From: Flabesymbios commensalis
Lineage: Eukaryota > Annelida > Polychaeta > Terebellida > Flabelligeridae
Assembly (NCBI GenBank): GCA_964017125.1
Contig: OZ024902.1
Span: 36,739,219-36,803,218, forward strand
Length of the DNA: 64,000 nucleotides
Direction: 5' to 3'
Shown here: positions 12,301 through 24,832 of the stretch, in pieces
Layout of the letters: every line of letters starts with the position of its first letter
Position numbering within the stretch: position 1 is the stretch's first letter
Position numbers and translations under genes: made by a program
The notes under the pieces: model-generated
What the model saw: the letters and a program-made list of their open reading frames with translations, nothing else
Databases searched by the model: none
What the model was told of the DNA's origin: nothing

Positions 12301-15300
12301 TGGAGGTCAACTGTTTTTAAATATTGATGATTGATGTCACAGTTTATCTTTAACATGTTTAAAAAGTGGTACTTAATGTGCTAATAAAAAAAATCCTGAA
12401 TATATGCGGTACCGGCGGTTAAAGGGTAAAATCGCTGATATATTTGTATATAAACCAAGAGAACAAAGGGTTATTCTCAACTTTTAGTTTCCTGTTTCTG
12501 CTTCATTTGAATACATATATTATGGGGCTTCGGCCATAATAAATATTTTACTCTCTTAATGCAGGATTGACTTTAGACGTCAGATTCTAAAGTCGGTCCT
12601 CACGCTGAAAGCGTTCAGCCCATATATATATTGACTGAAAAATCTGTCCACCACCATCAGGGTTAAATAATAGGCCTTCATATTATGACAAAAATAAAAT
12701 AGCATGTGGTCTTATTGTATATAATATTTTTTATGATGTATTCAATATAATTATTGTTACTGATATTATAGTTATTCTATTTGATGTTTTTTTTTAAGAT
12801 TCTTGCTAATCTGTATCTGGTGTTTTAAATTTTTTTAGGGTGTGAAGTTTATGTATGACTGTGTCACAGGAACTCAAATAGAAGGCAGTCATGGATGTAT
12901 AATGGCTGATGAAATGGTTAGTTCAATCAACATTGTACACACCTTAGCGATCTTGGTATTATACACATGCTCTGCTACATACATATCAGTGTGGATCCTA
13001 GTTGCGGCATTTGTTATAAAACGGTTTGGCTACAGATTTCATGTAAAAATAACATGAATTTTTATTCAACAAACATGCACTTATTCATACATGCATTAGT
13101 GCATAATACAGATAAATCTGTGTACCTGGCACATGGCTATTTCAAAGTCAGTGACAGCCCTCCAGTAACTGAAAAATCAAATGATAACCCCAGTTTTTTC
13201 CACTGTGAATGTTAAAACAGTTACCGTATATCGCGGCGTATAGTACGCTCCTTTTTGTCTTTTTTGAGCCCGTTTTTTGCCTGGTGTGTATTATCCACCG
13301 ATGTGTACAATATATTGATTTTGCTGAGATTTTTCCCTCAAAATTTTGATAAATAGGCAGTCTCACATCTCCCGAGTGAACTGCGGTCTCCTAACTCTTT
13401 GTATTTTCGCCCAAAAATGGCAAATTACTTCAGCAGCTATAATGAAACCGTTTGTTTCTAATACACTTAAGATGTCTAGTGAAATAACATTCCATAACAA
13501 CCTAACATTTATTTGTCTTTTAAATATCCGATAAAGTCATTTATTAATGTTATTAAAGTAAAAATCTACTCGTCAGACATCGCTAGGCCTACTTCATCAT
13601 CATGATCATGTGTATTGCTTTGATTACACGTGTGACCACTGTGAAGCTTCTATTCCATTCACCAGATGTCGCTGCGTGCCTATCTTATACACTGTATACG
13701 GCTTGATTAATAGCAGGTTTTATTATTAAAGGCCTACATATTTCACTGCAATATATATTCAAGTCTATGGTATTCTAAAATACAGACAAAATGTATCCTG
13801 GTAGAAATTTAAATAATATTAGAACGCTAATACGATAGGTTTCAAGGCAAAAAGAATAATATAATAATAAATAATAATAATTATGCTCTTGATATAATTG
13901 CCACATTCCTAAATCCATACATATACATGATAGACATGAATTGTATGCTTGTAATAAATCACCTTGACAGTGCCGTCACCAATACATACACGTGCCATTT
14001 CATTATTGTTACTCTAAATAAAAACTTGTACATTGTTATACAAAAATGTTTTTTATTCATGTATCTCAATAAAAATTAGCTAGATTATATCGCCGTTTCG
14101 GCCGTCATAAACGGTAGGCATCCCATGGAAGACTGACTGTAAAACTATTCACCAGATGGCGCTTTTCCTGTCATTTACCTGACTATAACTGCTTTCACCA
14201 GGTGGCGCTAATATGTTATATCGGGATCATTTGTGGTCAAATCAACACTGAAACGAAAATAAATATAATACTCAGATAGTTCTTCCTAATTTTATATTTT
14301 TATATTGTTTACAATATTTCTTTTCATCCAATCATTTCATTTATTTTATGTAATCTTTATTAGCGAATCAATTATTATATCCTTATGTCACCAGCTGAGT
14401 TGAACCACATTCTGAATGCCTTGAGTAATAAAGATATACCACACACACACCCCAGACAGACTATGTTGATACTCACCACCCTGGTGCGTACTATCCACCG
14501 GTGCGTACTATCTGTGTTTTTTAGTACAAATATTGGTACCTGCGTACTATACACAGGTGCGTACTATAACCCGCGAAATACGGTAAGTAATATACTAATA
14601 CAGCCTCCTCAAGCGTACATTGTACCATGGTTCCTTCATTAAACAACGAGCTAATGTAGATCTCCCATCAGTAGTCAATGATGTGGCCATGGAAGGCTAA
14701 TAATCTTTTCAGCCAATCAAATTTGGACCTTACGATGAATAGAGTTATTCATCTGCTATTGTAACTCCCAGCTTTTATTTCCAAAGTGAGTAAAATTTAA
14801 CCACACGGTTAATGGGGTACAAAAGTACGATTTGCGTTATTAGCCTATCGTGTTATGTGAATTGGTCTGATTTGCTCTGGTACTACACGAGGTGTTCGCT
14901 CAATGTTAGGCCAGGGATGAATGACGGGAGATACACGGGATATGTTAATATAAATAGCTGACACAGGACACTATAATAGCTTATAGAATAAAGTTTGTGT
15001 CACAGCTGATGGGACTAATGTGAAGGCAACATTGGCTCATTGTGTTGTGTTTGCTGGGATATGCTAATGGCTAGCGGGCACATTCACTCATAAATCAGTG
15101 CTCGTCTGCGTGGGGAGGGGGGAGTGCATGCGACTGGCACTGTGTGGGGGAGTGAAGCGTGCACATCACATGCGTACATCACATGGCAGTACTATATCGC
15201 TGCTAGATAGTGTGTCCGTATAGAGTGTGCATTTGATGGTATGACGTTACAATTTGTTAGGCTATTAATGTACAGACCCATGTCTTTTAGACATTTTGTT

Positions 15301-18300
15301 TTTTTGATCAATAAAAATAGTATTGCATGTTACATAGGCCTACATACTACACTCTTTTTTAGACTTGAGTATTCCATGGTTTGATCGTCATGGTACACAT
15401 CATAATATAGACATTATTATTCATTTTTATTAGGCCTCAGCCAAAATTTTGGCGGATCCATATTGTCGTCACCAGGCGCGTCCGTCCGTCCGTCAGTCCG
15501 TCTGTCTGTCCGCCACTTTTTAGAACTATAACTTGTTTCACATAACTGGAATGCACATTAAACTTCACATACAGGTTAATCATGACTAAAGCTTGACTAA
15601 TTTCACATTTGACCTTTCTGTGACCCCTATGACCTTGACTTTTTTCCGATCGACAATTTTTCTTGTTAACGCGATTCACTCAACAATTTTTTATGTTTCG
15701 CTCCAAAATTTATACCAGATATCCATTTCACTAATAGCTCGGATGAGTTCGAAATTGAGCAAGATTCAGACAGAAACTAGGTCATGGCGGCCAAATGGCA
15801 GATTATCGGCCATTATTTTTTTAATATGCGTGATATCTGGAGAACCGGACCAGATAGCTAGACCATTACTATAAAACAAAATGTGCAATTCCAGGTAGGG
15901 ATATATCATGAAAAATTTCAACATAAAAAAATTCAAAATGGCCGACCTGCGGCCACTTCAGATCGTCAAATTTTCTTGTTAACGAGATTCACTTAACAAT
16001 TTTTAATGTTTCGCCCCAAAATTTATACCAGATATCCATTTCACTAATAGCTCGGATGAGTTTAAAATTGGGCAAGATTCGGACAGAAACTAGGTCATGG
16101 CAGGCTAAATGGCAGATTATCGGCCATTATTTTTTTAATATGGGTAATATCTGGAAAACCGGACTAGATAGCTAGACCATTACTATGGAACAAAATGTGC
16201 AGTTCCAGGTAGGGATATACCATGAAAAATTTCAACATGAAAAAACTTAAAAAAATGGCCGACCTGCGGCCACTTCCGATCGTCAAATTTTCTCGTTAAC
16301 GCGATTCACTCAACATTTTTTTATGTTTCGCTCCAAAATTTATACCAGATATCCATTTTACTAATAGCTCAGATGAGTTCGAAATTGGGCAAGATTCGGA
16401 CAGAAACTAGGTTATGGCGCCCAAAATGGCCGATTATCGGCCATTATTTTTTTAACATGCGAAATATCTGGAAAACCGGACCAGATAGCTAGACCATTAC
16501 TATAGAACAAAATGTGCAGTTCCAGGTAGGGATATACCATGAAAAATTTCCACATGATAAAATTAAAAATGGCTGACCTGCGGCCACTTCCTATCGTCAA
16601 ATTTTTCTCATTAACACGATCCACTCAACATTTTTTTATGTTTCGCTATTGTCGAATGTGCTGTTGTTTCAAATGATTTTCACTTTAAAACCAGGGTTCC
16701 CCACAGAAAAAAAAATCATCCGGTCGTTCTCACAAAAATCCTAACTTAGCGCGCGAGCAGCGTAATAATATGTTTACTGTTGCGCGCGCGCTAAAAAAAG
16801 CAAAGATTTTTTTATTAAGACACAACAAAGTATAGTAGTCAGTAGGCCTATCACTCACTCACCAACGTGGTGACACTCTGGTGAGTGACAACGTGTCGTG
16901 GTGACTGGCAACGCTAAGGAGTGTTGGCCCGTCAACGCTGTTATCACACTCTCTAGTATTGCCAGCTCCGACAGCGTCGCGCCAATGCCGGCTCAGCGCT
17001 GTTAGCGTGACATAACACTGTGACCTAACACTCACTTGCTGTCAGCTCTGCTTCCCAGCAAACACGAGACATCTACCCAATGTTGGTCCAATGCTGGGCC
17101 AGCGTCGTAGACGGTGGACCAACATTGGGTCGATGTCTCGTGTCTGCTGGGACATCTATGTTATTTAGCATACAGCCCATGACGGGTGGCCAAGAGAGAG
17201 GGGGGTTATGGGGGGGGTAGCACGTGTATGTGTACATTTTGTGTTCACTGTACACCGGCAATATACGCGCACACCAGTCTTACACGGACACGCTGATCGC
17301 TAAACCAACACAGTATGACACCAGAGGTATGACACTGGCGACAGGAATATTGGCTAATCTACCAGCTGGATAACAGCCGGATGTGACCTATTACATGCTG
17401 GTCGGCATAAAATTCATCCGGTCGGGTTGCCGGCATTTCCGGCATTGTGGGGAAGCCTGTTAAAACGATGATTAGAGGCTGAGGCCTTTTTCCGTCGCTG
17501 ACGGGCCTTGTTTCGATTTTATTGTACCCATAAGATACAGCAGCCTATATACCTCAATCCAAACTAGCTTTTAGATTGTTGTTGCTGGGTTGCATGATGT
17601 TGTAACATAGCAAATATGTGGCATTTGTTTTGCATTTCAGGTTATCTAATTTTATAAATTGTTAAATAATTAATAATTGATTTTTTGGTAATTAAATATA
17701 AATAGTTATATTCAGATTTCACATTAGCTGTACATGTTATTGAGATAATAGCTATTTATTATTTTTTTTATACCACAGGGGCTTGGTAAGACATTACAGT
17801 GCATCACGTTGATGTGGACTCTTTTGGTGAGTTTGAAATTTATGAAAGAACATGTTCAGTGCAATATACATGACATACCTAACATTAAGCAGAATAATTG
17901 ACAGGCAGTTTTTTAAATGAATATTCCATGCTCTTTTAATTCATTGTAGAATTTTTTCTCTGAATAAACAGTGCAAGTGCTGAATTGATACGGTGTGATT
18001 CTTTTATACTTGTGCCAAACACTTACATTGCCACTACTTTTCCAAATGTTGAAGAATTTTTAGCCTGCCTTTTAATTAAAAAAGGTGGGCTATTGCATTT
18101 GAAGTTCAGCGTCGGCTTTAAAATTTACTGTGGGCTCGATAACAGTAAAAGTTTTTCATGTATCCTCTTCAAATTTGTTATGCATGTTACTTATAAGCTG
18201 CAGCATTTCTCGAACAAGTTTAATAGTGGCTGAAAAAAATTAAAAATGGCAGATTAAGTGTGCTTTTTCGCATTTTACATCAATAATTTGACCTTGTGGG

Positions 18301-21300
18301 CGCTATAACTTAAAACGTTTTTCATGTATCCTTCCCAAAATTGTTATGCATGTTACTAATGACCATTTCTCGGACAAGTTCAATTATAGCTTAAAAAAAA
18401 AAAAAAAATGGCCAATTTATTGCAATTTTTCACATTTCACATCAATAATTTACCCTTGTGGGTGCGATAACATGAAAAGTTTTTTATGTATCCTTCCCAA
18501 ATCTGTTATGCATGTTACCAATGACCAGTTCTCGGACAAGTTCAATAATGGCTGAAAAAAAATCTAAATCATATGGCCAATTTATTGTGATGTTTTTCAT
18601 TTTTCTTCAATAATTTGACCTTGTGGGCGCGATAACTTGAAAAGTTTTCATGTATCTCTCTGAAATTTTTTATGCATGTTACTAATGACCAGTTCTCAGA
18701 CAAGTTAAATAATGGCTGAAAAAAAATCAAAATGGCTGATTTATTGGGATTTTTTCGCATATTACATCAATAATTTGACCTTGTTGGCACGATAAAATTA
18801 AAAGTTTTTTATTTATCCTGCTCAAATTTGTTATGCATGCTACTTATAAGCAGTTCTCGGACAAGCTCCATAAGGGCTGAAAAAAATTCAAAATAGCCGA
18901 TTTATTGTGATTATTAGCCCGCCTTTCAATTTTAATTAAAAAAGGTGGGCTATTGCAATTGAAGTTCGGCGTCGGTTGTGCAGGCTTCGGCGTTAACATT
19001 TACTTGTGGGCACTATAAAATAATGGCCGGAAAAAAAATTAAAATGGCCGATTTATTGCATTTTATGTCAATAATTTAACCTTCTCGGTGCAAAAACTTA
19101 AAGTTTAATAATGGTGGCAGGCTATTGTCGAGTGTGCTCCTGTATTTTATGCCACTAGTAAACACAGTATTCTTGCAAATACATATCTTCAGTCTTTATA
19201 AACAATTTTGCAACATTTTGACCTCTCAGCGGATGGTTCAACAGGCAGTGTCGGTGTAAGCACGATATCTTCACAATTTCTTCATAACGCCTTGACTTGA
19301 GTCCAGTGCAGTAATCTTAACTCATAGCAGTCTGGCCGTTTTGACATTGGACGTCTGTGTGGTCTGGCTATTTTTGCGATTTTGAGACATATTCTCTTAC
19401 TTTTAATAGAAATTTGGAATTATGGCATATGTATTTCCCATACACCATAGGAACACACATACAATATATATCCAGAATATACTTCATTTAAACGGCCAAT
19501 GTGGTGTTGCCATGGCAACCGACAGCCATTTTGAATATGCTAATTAGGTAGTCAAATTTTCGAAAATTTTGTTAAAAAATGGTATTTTTGAGATTCACAG
19601 ATATTCAGGAGTACAACATTATATCAATTCACATAAAATATATTAAAATACATCTCAAATGGTTCGAAGAAGCATTCAATAGTTCTTTATAAACAAATTA
19701 ATAGGGTGAATAAGTTATTACCATGGGATTTAGCAATCTGTCTAAATTCCCTAAGATGCATACTGGATTTCAAATTTTGAGATGCACCAAGTTTGACATT
19801 CCCAACTCATCTGGGAGATACCAAAAACGTCGTATTCATCTGAGCCTGGAGTTCGATTTTTATTTCGGAAACAGTTGTGACGCAGATAAGTCAACTCTTT
19901 ATGTTACAGGCTCCCCATACTTGGTTCATAGTTGCGCAAGTGAGGTCATTTGGTGAATGGCTAAGCATTATTGCCAGGTCCGAGCTGGGCTCGGACCTAG
20001 ACTGCAGCGTCATAAATGCCAGGTCCGAGCTGGGCTCGGACTTAGACTGCTATGAGTTAATACTTGGTTACCTTCACCTAATTTCATTGTCACCAGGTGA
20101 AAGAAACGGAATCGTCTTGTAAGCGTGATAACTTGTAACTATGTCCTTGATTGTTTGCCATATACAGTGAACTTAACCTACTTTCAAAGTCACCTGGTCA
20201 GTGAAATATAATTGTATTGTAAGTGTGATATCTTCATATCGCCTTAACATTGGGCCATCATTTTTAACCTCATTTGCACTGCGCTCGTCTTAAGTTCAAG
20301 TTTGATACTCTTGACCTAATTTGACTGGTGTATCTTTTTTTTTCAAATACTCTTATAAAGTGTTCTGTTTGGTCTTGATTGCCAAAATGATAAAATAGTG
20401 ATACTGATGATGTGCATGTATGTATTTTTACAGAAACAGAGCCCTGATTGCAATCGTATGATAGACAAAGTAGTTGTTGTGGCACCAAGCAGTTTAGTCA
20501 AGGTATTATAAAATCAAATGTGGCTATGACAAATTTACTTTTTACATTGCTCAGTATTGCTTTTTAATTATGTGTCATTGATCACCCATACATGTAGTCA
20601 TAGTAGACAGGAAAAGCCAGCCGCATTTACTCTGCAAAATCTATACTCGTAATATACACATATTTAATAGATCATTATTATCTCAGGCCCAAAGTAATAT
20701 ATCACATAAAACTTTTGTCAGGATATTTCCTGGTTGAGAATGAGGTAATTCATAATATTTTACTTTGTATGAAAAAAATAATTTATGGTATTGTTTTTTT
20801 AATATAATACTAATTTTTTTTTTGCTAGAATTGGTACAATGAGATAAAGAAATGGCTTGGAAGTCGCCTTGGGGTGCTAGCCATAGACTCTGGATCCAAG
20901 AGTGAAATAGATCACAAACTTTGTAAGTACATTATTAAACTAATATATTCCATATTTTCCCATCTATGACCTGCTACTTTTTGTCCCCAACACGATGGTG
21001 GGGCGGGGTTTTGGCATTGCCTTGGATGTTTGGCCATCTGTCCGCGTTCTGTTACTGGAGCAGATCTTTGAAAGCCATAGGGGGATTTCTTTTATATTGC
21101 ACACACATCCCTTAGGGGGTGTAGATGTGCCTTTTGGGGTTGATGACCTTAGACCTACCTTAATGACTGACCATCTGTCATTACTGACTTTAATATTCAT
21201 AATATCAGGGAAACTACCAGATAGCAAGACCATTACTATAAAACAAAATCTGGGATTACAAGGAAAAATTGTCAACTTGAACAAATTAAAAATGGCTAAC

Positions 21301-24300
21301 TTACGACCATCATTGTGTATTTAAGTATTTGAATTTTCAACCATTTGAGAAGTTGTGTCTCACTACAGAGACCCACAACTTCAAGTGGCTGAAAATTACT
21401 AAATATTGTTTAATTTTAGCACAAATATTTTCAAATCTTGATTAAAAACGAAAATTTTCAGATCTGAAGGCCTGTAAGATTACCTTTTTGTGGTTCACCA
21501 CATGCAAGCTTGTGTATTCAGAGAATGATTCTAAGATTGTCATTATTAAATGTCAAATAACTATGTTTTCAGATCAATATTTAGGACAGCAGGGAAGACG
21601 TATACCTGAGCCTATCCTAATTATCTCATACGAAACTTTCCGATTGCATGCAACTGTTCTGCACAGTAAGCCTGTGGGGCTTGTATTATGTGACGAGGCA
21701 AGTGTTGTGTTTAAAACTGAACATTTCTCTGTGTTGTCACTCTTAACCCTTGAAGCGCTGAATTTTTTTGAAAACCCTGGAGAGCAAAGGTTTTTTTTAA
21801 TTTGAAATCATCATAAATGTCTTAGTTAGCTCGTTCCGATTCATTTGAATACCTATGTTATGTGTCTGTTACCATTAGAAATATTTTTATTCTTACAGTG
21901 CGGGGATCGACTTTAGACGTCAGAATCTGACGTCTACAGATGTCAGATTCTGATGTCTAAAGTCTATCCCCGCGCTGTAATGGTGAAAATAAAAAAAGTG
22001 AAACTGTAGACTAGGTTTTTATTCTTCCCATGTGTGAACAGACTTTTTGTATCCGAATCTGATGTCAGAAGTCTGCCCCACACTGAAAGAGTTAACCCTT
22101 TAACCGCCGGTGCCGCATATATTCGGGTTTTCATTTTATATTAGCACATTAGGTACCACATCCTAAATATGTTCAAGATAAAATGTGACATAAACCAGCA
22201 AGATTTGAAAAGAGTTGACCTCCATTTTGTCCAATCTGAATAATTTTCACCCACTTGAAGTTGTGGATCGCGTCAACTAGACACAACTTCAAGTGGGTGG
22301 AAATTCAAATTGAATAATTTGGCGGTAAAGGGTTAAAGTACAACTCATGAAACAATCTTAACCCTTTAAGTGCTAATCAAGACTATAATAAATTTGCAAA
22401 TATTTGGTCTCAAATTAAACAAATATGAATGAATTTCACCCACTTGGAAGTCAGCGAGACACACAACTGAAGTGGGTGAAAATTTAGATAAATTAGCTGG
22501 AGATATTTTATAAGGTAAAGCAGGCTGGGGAAACCTCCTGTGCTGTTTTATTGCTGATCCATTTGGCCAAGGGCATTTTTCTCAGCTACACAGGCCCCCA
22601 ACTGATATAAAAGAAATCAATGTAAAGTTATAACTGCAATTATTTGTTACTATTCTCACAATGTTCGACTTAAAAATGTATAATGGTTACATATTCCAAC
22701 ATATTCTAACATTGTAGGGTCATCGATTGAAAAATTCTGAAAACCAAACCTATCAAGCTTTGAGTGGACTGCGAGCTGAAAGAAGGGTATTATTGTCAGG
22801 AACTCCTATACAGAATGACTTGCTGGAATACTATAGTCTTGTTCACTTTGTGAATAGAGATATTTTAGGTCTGTATGCTTATATTATTTACAAAATATGT
22901 AAACTGCAGCCTTGTGCAACAAAAAAAAATGTTTTTATTAAACATTTGACCTTTAAGTGACCTTGACCTGGCCTTGGGGTAGTACACCTGTAAAGCTCAA
23001 CCCCAACCCAAGTCAGCTTGTAGCCAGTTGTGGGCCCATAACCTGTAGGCAAAAATATTCCACATGTAAGAAGGTTGTCCTAAACTCCCTGTGTTTACCC
23101 TATTGGCCTGCAACAGGGGAATACAATAGGCCTGGCACTCAAGAGGTTAATCATGTTTTTGAACTAAAAACAGCCCAATAATTTTTAACTGAAAAAGACC
23201 TTGAAAATGATAATGAATTTAGTTTTCGGAGGCCTGAGGCCCACTAACCCCCGTATTCTCTGGTCATCTCAAGCTACAGGTTCGCTCTCCATGGTCTTTC
23301 AGTCATGCTATATTTTCGCATAGTAGTAGCATAGGTCTTTTGACAAGGGATTATTAGAATAGTATATGTTCAAATATGAAATATGTGGTGCACAGTTTTG
23401 TGCTGATCACACAAGCTTTAGGTTAAATAAAACATTTCACACAATTTTCTCATTTTTGACAAATGAATAAACTATGCGACAAAAATGTTATCAATAGTAT
23501 AGTTAAAACTTGAATCTTGTATTATTGCATAATTTTAACAACGATGTTCAAGACCGCAAGGTTTTTGCTGTGTATTGAAGCAACTTTTAGGTCATACAAG
23601 TAAACTTACCTTGTTAATTACTTCACAGGAACTGCCCAAGAATTCAAACGCAAATTTGAGTTGCCTATTCTACAAGGAAGAGATGCATCTGCCTCAGACG
23701 AGCAGCATAGAAAAGGTGCTAAAAAACTGGAAGAGGTCAGTATCCAGCTGTAATAATTGATGTATGTGAACTATAAACATGAAGTTCAGTCTTATTCAGA
23801 TTAGCAGTATTTTTTATGATCATTGATAGAATAGCATTTAGTCAAATTTTGATCACTGTAGATAGAAGCCCCTTGAATTGAAAGTGACTGAAAATGGAGT
23901 CTTTTTTATGAAAGTCTAGTAGGCTTTATTTTGTCAATGTAAAACTCCTCTTTTGCTCCATCATGCACAGTATTGTCCTGCAGTACAACTATTCAGTATA
24001 GCAAAAATATAGTTGTTCCCCAGCCTAAATTTTAAAGAGCAAGGGACTATTATATTCAAATTATATATTTATATTAAAATACATTTACTACTGTATCTTC
24101 TTGTGTATAACCCACTGCAGACTCCATATAGTAGTATCAAAATACTATGGAAAAAAATATAATATTTTGAACTGAGCCCTACATTTTTTTCAAAATTGTC
24201 CCCACAAGAGTAGGTATAAGTCATTTTGATTTTTTTTTACATTGGTGGTGGTTGGGAAGGGTTTTAAAAAAAAAGTAACATCTAAAACTTAAAAAAAAAA

Positions 24301-24799
24301 ATTCGGAGAATGAACCAGTCACTAATATAGGGATGTTTTTTTCATGTCAAAAACAGTCTAGTTTTTAGCCCGCCTTTTAATTTTAATTAAAAAAGGTGGG
24401 CTATTGCAATTGAAGTTCGGCGTCGTCGGCGTCGTCGTTAACATTTACTTGTGGTCGCGATAACTTGAAAAGTTTTTCATGTTTCCTTCCCAAATTTGTT
24501 TTGCATGTTACTAATGACCACTTCTCGGACAAGTTCAATAATGGCTGAAAAAAAATTCAAAATGGCCGACTTATTGCGATTTTTCACCTTTTACGTCAAT
24601 AATTTGACCTTGTGGGCGCGATAACTTGAAAAGTTTTTCACATATCCTTTTCAAATTTGTTATGCATGTTACTAATGACCAGTTCTCGGACAAGTTCAAT
24701 ATTGGCCAAAAAAAAAAAAATGGCCGATTTATTGCGATTTTTAGCCCGCCTTTTAATTTTAATTAAAAAAGGTGGGCTATTGCAATTGAAGTTCGGCGT

Positions 24800-24832
<33 letters not shown>

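Larger units (their letters stand above)
15432..17487. mobile_element. Composite element with CCGTCCGT run and 313-bp internal tandem repeats
   Basis: The left end AGGCCTCAGCC and right end GGCTGAGGCCT are inverted repeats. A (CCGT)n-type run is at 15477-15513. The body has four tandem units starting at about 15654, 15966, 16281 and 16594 (spacing 312-315 bp). Each contains …TTAACGCGATTCACTCAAC, ATACCAGATATCCATTT, GCAAGATTCGGACAGAAACT and AAAATGGCCGACCTGCGGCC. A hAT-like element (16692-17459) is inserted near the right end. Short relatives of the right end occur at about 8712 and 12002. Confidence 0.6.

Noticed and set aside
20964-21324. Overlapping open frames of about 105 codons on both strands
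   Set aside because: They lie in a GTCCCC…CCGGAGCAGA-type repeat remnant (also seen at about 30950 and 41400) within an intron and encode nothing recognisable.
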